From Melampsora larici-populina 98AG31 (taxonomy: Eukaryota; Basidiomycota; Pucciniomycetes; Pucciniales; Melampsoraceae), in NCBI RefSeq assembly GCF_000204055.1, contig NW_006768767.1:62001-126000 (forward strand): a stretch of 64,000 nt of DNA. The letters run 5' to 3'. A program made the translations under genes and the position numbers. Below, in pieces: positions 22,873-34,411 of this stretch (positions within the stretch are counted from its first letter, which is position 1; every line of letters begins with the position of its first letter). The notes below the pieces were generated by a model, which searched no databases, was not told where the DNA came from, and saw only the letters and a program-made list of their open reading frames with translations.

Positions 22873-24846
22873 CCAAAGTTGCGACGCATTTATACGCGTC
22901 GAATGAACCTCTGCAAAGAGCTATTCAGACGTGACCGGGATGCGAGGTGTGTATGTCGGTCATCAGGGTCTGGTAAAAAGTTATGGTTGCGATCGACCGA
23001 ACCTCAAGGAGTATCCAATCGGTGCTTGGCGAGTGTCAGTGACAAGGCGACTTAATGGTGCCTTGATGGCCAGGCGACTTAATGATGCCTTTATAATCAG
23101 GCCCTGTGATAGCTAAGCTATCAAACACATCATGTGTATTCCGGTAGACCGATGTTCATCAGAGGTTTGTAAAGCGAAGATGTCATTGTGAGCGAGGTGG
23201 GATCTTCATCTGTCTTTTACAGCTACATGCATATAGCTGCATCATGAAGGAAGCCGAAGAAAATCACAAGACTGGAGTCGCAGTCGAATGAACTTTGTCG
23301 AGATCGGTCAGGGAATGGGCATGGTCTCTGAGACAACATCCGACCTTTAAAGGATTTCTTGATCAATGATGCCGATGAGCGATGAGCAATGAAATGTACG
23401 AAGGGATGAAAGACAAAGGCAAGGAGTAAACTTATCAAAGTCCCCCAAGGAGACACCATGCTCGAAAAAGGCGCGCCTTTCTTCTCGCTCTACAATACAC
23501 GCGCGCCTCGAGGCTCGCACCCAAGGCCAAAGTGTGGGAGTCTGGAGATAATCTGCCTATGTATGCGTATGTGCAAATAAGCTGAATGATGTCATGATCA
23601 ACATGTTCCGAAAGTCCTTCGGCAACATGCATCTGATTTTTCGATCTTACCCTAAGGAAAGGACAAAGAGGTGGCAAAAGATGTGTGCAACGTGTTTCCT
23701 TTTGCATCTCCAAGTTCACTTCAGTCTATCCAAGTCTATCCCGAATCTTTTGGTGTCAACGGGACTGTGATATTCTGCTTGTGCTTGACCAATACTCGAT
23801 CGAGCATCCAGACTCCAGAGGTTCGTCGGCTATTTTGTACATAGGCGGCGCGTTGAGGAGTGAGGTCTAGGCTGGTCTACGTGCAACTCTGCGAGTACAT
23901 ACGAACAACATTTATATCCCCGCTTTTGATTCAAAAGGATGTTGGGACGAAACAGGATTCATACGAAGGATTTCTCGGGTTGCAATTTGTGAATACAACG
24001 CAGTGTGAGTAGTCATAACATTGCGATTTGTTGGCTCGCGAGCGGTGGAGAAGACAAAAGCGTGTGAAGGACGTGGAGACGCTGAGGAAATTCAGCTGTC
24101 ATTCGAGCAGTTCACCATTGTTCCGTTGCCACTGAAACGACAAATATCTCGAGAATATATTATCATTTATATACATCCTCATCCACATGGATACACACAC
24201 AACGATAAGAATCGCGAATGGTTGACTTGAGTGGCAAAATGGCGGTTCCAAAGAGCGACATTAAAAGAATCATTTGCTGATGCTCAACTACCGAGATAGG
24301 AATAAAGAACCATGATGATTTGATATTCAATTGAGACTCGAAGTGGGAATTCCTTCATTGGTGTTTGAGGCGAAGGGCACCAAGAGTCACGTTCAAATTT
24401 CGATCATTATACACAGTGCACCCCACCTTTGCCAATTATCACCGTTAAACTTTTGAACTGAAGAGCCAAGACCTCTCAAGCTCACAGCAACTCAACTTTG
24501 AACACCACTCCGCACGAATAGAAGCTTAGTATACTACAGCTAATTGAGCCTCAAAAATATTTCCCCTCCGTGTTCACGTACGGAATTATCAAGCATCAGC
24601 TTGATTCTCTGACCTCCACTAGATTCAAGATTGGGAGATTTTTAGAGATACCGCATATCACCACTTGACCTACATCACAAGCGATGTCAGGCGAATCCAT
24701 ATTTCAATCCATAAGTTCAGTTGCTTTACTTTGTTATTGGTATCTGTTTTTCCAGCTTTGACTGATCGCATCCATTTAATCTCAATCCAGCTTTCGATCT
24801 CCTTTTCCAAATTGCCCAGCGGACTTTTCTGTCTCCATTCTTCACC
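22873..24846. other. 2.0-kb intergenic region between divergent genes
   Basis: Contains the promoters of the minus-strand peptidase and the plus-strand dehydrogenase. Around 23470-23510 there are GGCGCGCC/CGCGCGCC words. The short ORFs here show no family features. No gene is supported. Confidence 0.45.
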
Positions 24847-26305
24847 ATGTGGCTCCCTGTTCTTGCTCTTGCTCAATCCTCACCTGAACTTTATCAATCG
24901 TCTATGAGATTTCTCGTGTTCGTTATCATTCGATGGATTTTAATTATGTCTTCAAGAGCTTGGCGAAATCGTACATGGGCTTTTTGGCCGGAGCGCATTG
25001 ATTGGACTGAACAAATCGTCCTTATCACTGGTGGGGCAGACGGGCTAGGTAGAGTCATAGCAGAAACACTTGCTATGAAACATATAACAGTGGTAGTGTT
25101 GGATGTGAAGCCGTTCGTGAATAGTGGCGAGGGACTTGAATGTGAGATTCTTTCATGAGAGACATACCGTCAGTATATTCCTTGTTTGATACTTATTCGT
25201 CACGAATCATTACTTTCAAACCTTTAACTGGATCAAATCTCGGGATCATTGAATGCAGATGATATCCATCACTTCATTTGCGATGTATCAAATCCAAAAA
25301 ATGTAGAAGAAGTAACAGACCGGATCAAAAAAGAAATAGGCGACCCAACCATCGTCATCAATAACGCAGGTATTGTGAATGGAAAATTGATCGTTGATCT
25401 CCAACCTGATGACCTTAAAAGGTACGTTGATTTTTCATGGTCGAGAAAAATATAATGAATATGAGATGGAAGTAAACGAAGAACGATACACAAAGAAAGA
25501 ATGCTAACCTGATCTGATGATCTGTGACAATTTTTAATTCAATCTTCTCCACAGGTCATTTGGAGTAAACGTGATATCTCATTTTCTGATCTTGAAAGCT
25601 TTTTTACCTCAGATGATAAAAAATGGCACCGGTCATATCGTTGAGTCTCTATCTCTCTACATTCTAATCAAATCTGTGAAATTGATCTAATGTCGAGCAT
25701 ATTTGGGTCAGGTTACAATCGCTTCTGTTTTGGGAACATTAGGAATCAGTCAAGCCTCAGATTACTGTGCTTCTAAAGCAGCTTCAATCAGTTTACATGA
25801 GTCTTTACGACAGGAACTCGATTCAAGGTCAGTGCCCATGTCATTCGGTCCACAAGAGATTTCGTTCAATCGCTTACTAAAGTTTTATGCGTATCCAGAC
25901 ATCATTGCCCTCGAGTCAGAACAACATTAGTCTGTCCGGGAAGGTTGGAGACGAAGATGTTCGAAAAGCGTGAGTTACATTTCTTCTGAATGTTTGACTG
26001 ACTCGTGATGATTTTAAATAAGGTGTTACTCTCCTGGACTATCATCATACGTAGTCAAACCGCAGAATAGGTTCTTCTTACCTCCGGTTGCTCCTCATGA
26101 TTTAGCCAAATTGATCATTCAAGCTTTAGACTCACATCTAAGCTCTGATATCTATGTCCCAGTTTATACCAGTTGGATGTGGATCATACGTGGATTACCC
26201 AGTTGGGCTAAAGATTTGTCTCATTGGATTGTAGGTTCCAATGAATCTATGATAAACTTTGGACCTGTCCCAAAACAAGATAATCAACATGATGTCAAGG
26301 CGTGA
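24847..26305 (+). CDS. Membrane-anchored short-chain dehydrogenase/reductase (SDR16C-like)
   Basis: Exons 24847-25141, 25259-25421, 25555-25639, 25712-25827, 25899-25958 and 26023-26305 give 333 residues. An N-terminal hydrophobic segment (FLVFVIIRWILIM) anchors the protein, probably in the ER or lipid-droplet membrane. The Rossmann fold follows: cofactor motif TGGADGLG, CDVSNP (acidic turn), NNAGI, catalytic Ser in TIASVLG and YCASKAA (Tyr and Lys). The C-terminal tail WIIRGLPSWAKDLSHWIVGS is amphipathic. The fold is that of DHRS/RDH-like oxidoreductases acting on lipids or retinoid-like substrates with NAD(P); the substrate is unknown. The exon 5 end is uncertain. A GTGAGT donor at 25970 is stronger but gives the wrong phase, while GTTCGA at 25959 keeps the frame. 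Intron 3 uses GTTGAG. Confidence 0.85.
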
Positions 26306-27658
26306 TGGACCCAGTGATTTCTTTGATATTTTGAAAAACATTTTTGAAAAAGAATTGGTAGGTGTCCATTGGCTATTGGTCAAATATTACCGGACTCTCT
26401 TAAAGATAGATACACGTGTCATTGGTTTAATTCTGAAATATTTTCTCTAACTGTCTGATTCATTTGCACTCACACATGACCAAGCTTTTATCTCATTCTC
26501 ATGAAGAATCCACTATCTATTGAACTATTATGATTTTAATAAAAGGACACTTGGATCTCATCATCTATTTACTGCAATATTTTGTTTAATTATCTGGTTC
26601 ATTTCACTACATACACCCATATCTGAGCTTCATTTAAATGATTTATTGAATTATGATAATTTCAATGAAAGTATACTTGTATCTGATAACAATCATATTT
26701 GAGTGCAGTCCCTTTTCAAATCCCTCCTCAGAATCCCATCAAGGGATAGCTCAAAAGAAGTGAAGGAATTTGGTGTGTATTCATATTGATCATTAGTCTA
26801 ATCAGTGGTTGTCCACTTTCTCCATTCACACTAGTATGAATCCACTGATCTATCCATGAGAGTAGAGCCACATTCTGTTAAATTTCAAGTGCATCATACA
26901 AGCACCAACAGGAAGGAAGTGCAGGAAGCTCAAATGGATCCAGTTTCAATTCACCTCATCATCACTTCTGGCTCATCAATCAAGAAGACACAAAACTTTT
27001 ATGATTGTGTCCATTACCATTTTTCTAATCTTGTACATCTGATAGTGATTTGGCAAAATCAATTGCTGGAGAAGCTCATCATCTAAAATCGAAAATGGGT
27101 TGCAATACCTAGGATTCAAAGATAAGGGGACTCTCACTCACCAAGTTGAGCCACAGTTGGAAGAATTTCACAATTTTGAAGTGATGGGAGGAGCCAGCAG
27201 CTAAAATGAAAGGATTGTAAATATCAGAGGTAAATTGAATTGTATATCTCTCAATTTGAACTGTTAGCAAAACCCAATCTACTGCTTGGTTGGACAAGAG
27301 AAACTCTGCTGCTTTCTGCCCAGAGCCCGTCAGCGTCTGATGTATGCAGTTCAAGGATTGTATGATTGTGTCACAACCGGGCAAAATGGACCTGCTTTAT
27401 GACCGGTGTACCACACATCGGCAAGTGTCGGCTCTTGAATCAACCCAAGCCTGTATGACTTTACTTAACATTGTGTCAACATATGCATGGTTGTCTGATG
27501 TTTACCCAATAGCTTTCAAATGTCTGATACTTTTTGTCTCTTGCCACTCAAGTTCTTAATCAACCTCTAATTATCAACTTCAGGTAGAAGCCAGACTCTT
27601 TGAATGAATGGCTGATACAATACCATTGATTGGTGTTTGGATACATTATCCCGCCTTC
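26306..27658. other. Downstream region of the dehydrogenase gene, with a diverged tandem duplication
   Basis: Two diverged copies of about 145 bp follow each other at about 26425-26700. They share AATATTTT, CTGATTCATTT/CTGGTTCATTT, ATTGAACTATTATGAT/ATTGAATTATGATAAT and ACTTGGATCT/ACTTGTATCT in order. The rest, to 27658, holds only short ORFs without support. Confidence 0.45.
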
Positions 27659-27661
27659 ACA

Positions 27662-27832
27662 CACTGAAAACATAATGTATTTTTCCAAGGTGAAAAATGA
27701 TTACATTTATTTTACAAAATGATTAAAAATGCATTAAGTCTGCATTTTTCTGCATTAATTCTGCATTATTAATCATCTTGTGCTTCAAACTCAATCATTC
27801 TTCACCTTGAAAAATACATTATTTTTGCAGTG
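27662..27832. mobile_element. 171-bp CACTG-ended MITE
   Basis: Both ends begin CACTG, and about 40 bp of inverted repeat follows (ATAATGTATTTTTC, AAGGTGAA, AATGATT shared by both arms). ACA occurs directly outside each end (27659-27661 and 27833-27835), a 3-bp target duplication. Ends and target length match the larger nested element at 12405-13027, so both may use one CACTA-like transposase. Confidence 0.75.
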
Positions 27833-27835
27833 ACA

Positions 27836-30214
27836 TTGGGTTCTCTTTTGGCTCAGATTAAGCCAATTGCCCAGTAGCAATGGTTAAACGTGATGACATT
27901 GTGGCTTCGAGCCATCATCCTGCTTCTTGGCTCTTTTCCATGGCACACACTCACAAGTTGTTTTATCAAAGACTTTGTGACCCTTTCAGATCTTTTCACT
28001 GTGCGCTTTGTGCAGGTCACATCACCTCAATGGAAAAAGTTTCTACTGTTGGTCATGAGCACTATTGCTATTCCACTTTCACTTGGTGTCCTTGTGTTTG
28101 ACCTGGTTAAAGACAGACTTGAGGAGATTCAGTCCCATTGGCTGCAGTTGTGTTGACGAGTTGGGTGGGTCTTATGTCATCAATGGTTTTGTTTTGTGTC
28201 TCATTGTTTGGCAAATAGTTGCACTCTGACCTGATGGTTGGCTGGATACGCAATGGCCTGCTATTGGATAACCATGTCACATAGAAGTACTGATCAATCT
28301 ATATTGTGCAGAACAATATTACACAGCCTCCTGGTGGCTTGGTGCTGATATGTCTCAGCTGGTTTATCACAGATTTATTGAATCTTGTGGTTGCATGGCT
28401 CTGATCTGCGCCTGTGGTCTGGCCATTGCTTGTTACCGCTGCCCTGGCTGTTGCAGCATTTTTTAGCAGGGAATGTTGTAGTATTTAAAGCTCAACAAGA
28501 GCTTTACAACACCTAAGAAGGGATAATCTACTACGTGTAATATAGTAGAAGTTGCCTAAAAACTGCCTTCTTCAAAGAAACCAGGACAAGGGCACTTGCT
28601 CACCACTTTGTGATAACAGAGAAAAAGATAAAGGCACCAGAGAAATAAAGCAATAATGTTGTGAAGTATTATTCCCAAATTTTAAGCGCAAAAGTACACA
28701 CACTATGTTATTACTAGCAATACTGTTGGTAAGTATTATTCCCAATTTGACTTATAGTCTTTAACACACGTAAATAAATTTCTCCTTGCTTTGAAGGGGC
28801 GGATTTAAGTGATCTTAGTACAAATATAGTAAATAAATGATGATTTATAACACTACAACAAAGGTATAAGATGCAGAAAAGGGAACAACAATCCCGAAAT
28901 CATAGTACTTATATCCACATGTAACAACCTCTACAATAGTCAACAGCCTCAAAAACCAGTCAAATCCGCCTAAAAACCCTAAAAACCATGTAATGACGCA
29001 ATATAATGATCTTGTTACTAATGTATGATGTAATTTTCACAGCCAAAAGTGATCAATGTCGCAATGATTTAATGTACAGCACTTCTTAAGATGAATACAG
29101 GTGATTTTTTCCTTGTAAACTAGCTGCAAACCAATTTTTGAGATTACAAAAGTTTTCAGAAGTGGTCCAATTTACATCTACTATAGTGCATCTTGTAGCC
29201 CTCGTGATACTGATCATTTATGACACCCATATGACCTATTTCTGATGAGTGATGAGTAAGATATTGAGTTGTGAAGTTAAGGTTTTTGGTGTTACATGCT
29301 GACTTGTGACTGTAAATTCGAGATTCACACCAATGTCTTATTTCCCTTATAACGTTTTACATACACCTCTGTTACTAATAATTTAAAGTTTGTAAATTAT
29401 GTAATCCACTCTTCTGCGTTGAATGAGCTATCTACCAACTTAATTTGATGTCATTTGACATATGTAATTAGCTGAAAACCTTCATTTTCCACAAAATTCA
29501 CCCATTTTCTCCACTTTTCACAGCTGCTACTCTCTTTTTCTTGGTCATGTAATATGACATCATCTTCTATAACCTAAAAAATCCCGGAAAATCCTCTTGG
29601 CAACCTTAATTTCCACTACTACCACCATTACATATGTAAACTACACGCATAACCCTTGTTTACCAACTTCGAAAAAGTACCTTTCTGCTAATAACTTCTG
29701 TTTCCCTTATCAACCTTGAAGATAAAAATTGTTACTGTATAATAAAGTGTTCTTCTTTCATATTCTAACCTTATAAAACCCATAACTTAATTATAAATAA
29801 CCTAAAAACCATTTTCCAACTTTTACACCTATATTTCCAAATTTTTCTTATCTTTTCTTTTTATGTCTTTTTGTAATGACTTTGTAAGTAAACTATATTG
29901 ATCTTAAGAATATTTTTTGAAATGAGATGACATAATATTGAGCTAATAAGTATACATAAGCCTCTAAGAGCTTCAATTGATCTGAAAACCTGAATTTCAA
30001 ATTTCCTGCTATACTGAAGTTTCCTAATAACTTGGTAAAGTAATGATGATTTATTTTCTTGCTTGATATCATAAATAGATCACCACAACGTACCCACTCT
30101 CTCCCATCTTGCCAGCCAAAAATGTAGCAAAACCAGGATCAGTTCAGTTAGATTCCCCATGTCCTATTTGTCAATCCTTGTGACTGAGTTCAATTCACAT
30201 TATTCCAACAGCAT
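27836..30214. other. AT-rich region with a possible ABC transporter remnant at its start
   Basis: 27890-28156 encodes a hydrophobic stretch (IILLLGSFPWHTLTSC, FLLLVMSTIAIPLSLGVLVF) that could be the N-terminal membrane part of the transporter remnant further on, but the link is weak. 28160-30200 is AT-rich with no ORF or repeat I can name. Confidence 0.35.
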
Positions 30215-31255
30215 CTGAAAATGAGCAAGACATGGCCATACACAACCCAACTTTGGGGTTGGATGACCTCTGGATTTGTCAAGCCTCTCATTCAATTGGC
30301 TGGCAAACAGACTTTGACTGAGGCCAATGTTTGGCAACTTTCACCATTATTTCAACACCATAACATCTTTCAAAAATTCTTGATATCACTCATGTTTGTG
30401 ATTTCTGTGTAACATCATGCAATGAACTTCTATGTCTCTGATGTTTGCGGTTGATCCCCTACAGGATTGTCAAGGAGCCCAAAGGTTGGATCCTTTGGCA
30501 ACTTGTGCGTTGGAATACGATTGATTTGATGATCAAACTCCTCACTGAGATTTGGTCCACAGTAGTGAGCTTTGTTTCAAACTACGCTCTCAAGCGTATA
30601 CTAGACACCTTTGTGGTAAGTGATCAACTCAGGTTGTGGGTGCGCTGATAATTTTGTAGGCGCGCCGAGGCACATTTTTTTGTGATTTTTCGCGCCGAGG
30701 CGCCACTTGGCGCGCCGGGCGCATTTTCTTACAAAAAAAATTGCCGACAACCACAATGTTGTTTATACATTGTCATTTATTCTACATTTGTATTGCTAGA
30801 GCTGTCTACCGCCACCAAATTACCTTTTGGAGGTGAGAAAAGCTAAAAAGAGCTGTCTTCAAAGCTCACAGCAAGGATCCAAGTCTCCAATATTGGCGAC
30901 AGGACATAGAACTTCAAAGATGTGGTGCGTTTTGTGAAAGGCACGGACACTTCTCCTCCAATACTAATATGAAAATATTAGATACAATGTACCATTATGG
31001 AATGCATGAAATCATCAATGGTGATCATGATAGCTCATAGACTTCTAACAGTCATAGATACATCATCAATGTATCTCCCATATGATTATTGAGGAAAAAA
31101 TCAGACTAGTGTTGATGACATTGTATTTCTTGAATTATGACAAAATTATTGTCTTAGAAGAAGGAAATATTGTAGAGTTTGAGACACCAAGAAGCTTGTT
31201 AGAGAGAGAAGATGGTCACTTTAGAAAATTGTGTGAGATGGCGCTGATACAGACA
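30215..31255 (+). pseudogene. Internally deleted ABCC-type (MRP/YOR1-like) ABC transporter remnant
   Basis: 30221-30390 reads LWGWMTSGFVKPLIQLAGKQ then LTEANVWQL, the segment before the first transmembrane domain of ABCC exporters. 30470-30620 continues with WQLVRWNTIDLMIKLLTEIW and FVSNYALKRILDTF, the start of that domain. 31030-31060 jumps to MIAHRLLTVIDT, the H-loop of the last nucleotide-binding domain. 31135-31240 holds DKIIVLEEGNIVEF and EREDGHFRKLCEM, the C-terminal end. About a thousand residues between these pieces are missing, including Walker A, the signature motif and Walker B. A GC-rich repeat (GCGCGCC/CGCGCCG words) at 30655-30730 lies near the deletion. It cannot encode a working transporter. 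Confidence 0.72.
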
Positions 31256-32268
31256 TGTTGTTTAAGAGATCATCTGCATCTGATTAGAAGGTTTTCATTT
31301 AGGAAGACATGTGATATATCTTCCGTGAGGATTTGCAACTGACTTGAATGCCGATGGCAATTGGTTTTGTCACCTTGTGAAAGGTCTGTTGGGGTCTTCA
31401 TGGCTCACTGGAAGTGAGGTGCGGGATGAAGGAATAAGAGATATAATAGGCATTGGATTGGAAGGGCCTCAGAGATAGATATGCATACACATCATTTCAT
31501 TGTGTGATTATAGCTACAAGTACATTGAACAGATACAGAAAAAGAATTGATCATGTTATATATTTAGAATGTCATATGATTGTGAACTATTACAATGCAA
31601 TCATTCGGTTTTGTTTTGAGGTTGGTTATTGTTTTCTTAGGGATTTTCCTCTCTTGTTATGGTTTTGCTTTGATCAGGGAACTTTTGCGGAGGCAAAGCC
31701 CTGCTCGCTGCTAGACACTATCGGATGAATATCTACCAGCCTCCAAGCTGTTGATGTTGACTAATAGGATCTGCCCTGGGACACGGCTTTGTCAAGGAAA
31801 CTTGAAGTTTTTGTGCCAAGTAAATTTAGACGACTTGGACTGACCTCGTGTCTCATGGCCCATTGGCACCATCCAATCAGAACAATCATCTCCTGGTCCA
31901 TGTAGCATCTTTCGCAGCTACTATCAGAGTGATTCAAGAACACATCCAGGTCATTGTCACAATCAATTCGAGGCTTTCCTGTAAATGCCAATCCTCCCGT
32001 GAAGCATCAAGAGTCTTCTTAGTAGTAGAAGCATTGAAAGCATGAATCCTGATTGGTATTCAAAGGTTTCTGACTCGGTTTGTGGTTCCATAGTTCCAAT
32101 CAGTAATCTGACAAGCTTAGGCCATTCCCTCCTGTGCATTCGAATCTATCCCAAAACCTGATTAGAAGACCTTGCGAGAGAAAAGAATCTAAACAAAGCC
32201 TTACGATTTCTGGACATTCGAAATGATCGAGTATTTTATAAAGTTCATCGAGTTTTCTTCTCTGATAG
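31256..32268. other. Spacer between the ABC remnant and the F-box gene
   Basis: About 1 kb with short unsupported ORFs on both strands. The part near 32050-32268 is probably the 3' UTR of the minus-strand F-box-like gene. Confidence 0.4.
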
Positions 32269-33389
32269 TCAGTGATTGAGAGAATGTAAATGAAGTCGAA
32301 AATTCTTGGGGAGTTGATCTTGAAACATATTTAGTTGATCAGTTCCAAGATTTTGTGGCGAGTGTTGCCATTGGCTCACAAACTCCAACATTGATCTTTC
32401 GCAATCACCAGCATGATTGCCAACACTGAGAGACATGAGTGAATTGTTCCACTTGATCGAGCACCATGAGCCATGAGGAAGAAATAGTTCTAAGAGTGAC
32501 AAACGCTCCAGCTTTCGTAGCGATGAGAGTGCGAGACTGAGTGTCTGGTATGCAGAACCAGATTGGAAGTCAGGCACGACCTCAGCCGGTCTAGAAATAT
32601 ACTCGAATTGGGTTAAATGAGGCATACGATTGATTACTTGGGCCAATGTTCCATGGTCAAACCAAGTAGGTTCACCAATGATTTTTAAAACCTCGAGGTT
32701 CCTGCAATGTGAAACATAAGAGAGTATCTCCCGAGTTAGCTCTTGAAATGTTACCCATGTCATTCGGAGTGAGCCATCTGGATTCTGTTGATCTACGAAC
32801 GAAATCTCAAGATCAAAACGCTTGATCCTCGGTCCAACTAATTGAGTCAAAGCATCCCTTGTCATTCTCAAAAAAGGTAGTAAAGCTCCAGATGATACAT
32901 CACCAATCGAAAGAAAGATTTCTACCTTGATATTACGAATATGATAAGTAATCTCAGGTCCAACTTTGAGAAGTCTTTCCAAAGAACGTATTGAACCTTG
33001 ACTTGGAGGTGATCCTAAATTTATCAACACGTTCTACAAGAAAACCGCAACTGTCAACACAAATGGATTTCAACAAGATTTTGAAAGAGAGAGAAGAAAA
33101 CCAAGCTTACTTTCCATGTGTGACGATTGCAACGTTCGAACATCTCATGGCTTAAGCAGGCTAGCCTACTGAGTCGAGTTCCTGATAAATTGGACAAGTT
33201 TTTCATTATCATCAGTAAAAGACAATACAACGATAATATCACAGAGAAGATAGCTGAATTACCTGGGGCAGCAAGACCGTTTCGAGGATAGCTAGGTTGG
33301 GATTGATCGGAATGAATGTATAAATCTATGATTATATCAATAATTTCCAAAGGAAGGTTTTGAAATAAGTGAGTAAAAGAAGATGACAT
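32269..33389 (-). CDS. F-box-like / leucine-rich protein
   Basis: Minus-strand exons 33263-33389, 33111-33181 and 32269-33033 join in phase to 320 residues (introns of 81 and 77 nt, GTAATT and GTAAGC donors). The N-terminus LFQNLPLEIIDIIIDLYIHS is a typical F-box helix, followed by LACLSHEMFERCNRHTWK, the second half of the motif. The rest is Leu-rich with irregular repeats (LEVLKIIGEPTWFDHGTL, LRKLERLSLLELFLPHG), as in many rust and basidiomycete F-box/LRR proteins. Its expected role is substrate choice for an SCF ubiquitin ligase; the target is unknown. The stop could lie in a further exon if the last splice site was missed. Confidence 0.75.
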
Positions 33390-34411
33390 TCTTTTCTTTT
33401 GGCTCTGGTGTGAGGAATATATTTTGAGTTCTTCGAGGGTTTGGTTATGGAGATAAACTGTTTTTGGAATTCTGTGAGGTGATTTTCGCGATTAGATTTT
33501 CTGGTCTTTTCTAATGCTCATTGCTGAGGGTGTATTGTTATTTCTATCATGTATGGAAATCCTTACAACATTCTCAGCGTTCGCTGTTCATAAGCAGGCG
33601 TCTTCGTCATTTCGCGTCATTTCGAGCTGACTGGCCAAAGAGCATTTTATGGCCTATACCAAAAGCTGGAGCTTTTCAAGGTCGATTGTCGCAACACTTT
33701 CCTCTTCGCGCGGCTTTTGCTAGCATTGTCCAATACTCTCCGCATCATCCCTTGCTCAAGTCTTATGAAAGATTGGCAAAGGGAAGTACAGAATAGACCA
33801 TTGCGAGCTGCGCACACGAATGCAACTATTGAGTACGTCTTATGAAAATCGCACACCATATCTTTGCACGATACTACCAAAATTTATCTGCTATTTACAT
33901 CACATGAGATTCTTTAACTCGAAGTTCTTGTCTTGATCCTTTGGATCTGACTGACTTCAGTCACGCCAGAGTGCAACATAAATTTAACTTGTGCATATTC
34001 ATTTCGGCAGTATAATGGAGTGTTTTAGATATCATTCGATGGGGTTTTGACGTTATGCAAGCAACTTGTTCGTTTTTGAATCTCGTGACCCGGTGTCAGG
34101 TTCGTTGGATGGCAGGAATGATTGAGATATAAGATGTTTTAGAGTGGACATAAACTTGAGTGATCAAGAGGAATGTGAGAGGATGGCGGATAGCGATAGC
34201 AGCGGTGATATGTCTGTGTCTGGGTCCGGGTCCGGGTAGCTCAGTTAAGTCCAGCCAACTTCCAGCCAACTTTCAAGTCACTTTCTGTCAACTTGTTCGA
34301 GTCTTCCCAGCTCATTCAGTTCACCATCGACACCAACTATCCCCACACCTATCATCCACCTCAAAGAAGCTTCATTAACCTTTCGAACACTTCCCTAGCC
34401 TATCGCACATC
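33390..34411. other. Divergent promoter region of the F-box-like and SNW1 genes
   Basis: About 1 kb between divergent starts. The last 200 bp before 34412 are C/A- and C/T-rich, a probable leader for the SNW1 gene. Short ORFs are not supported. Confidence 0.45.
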
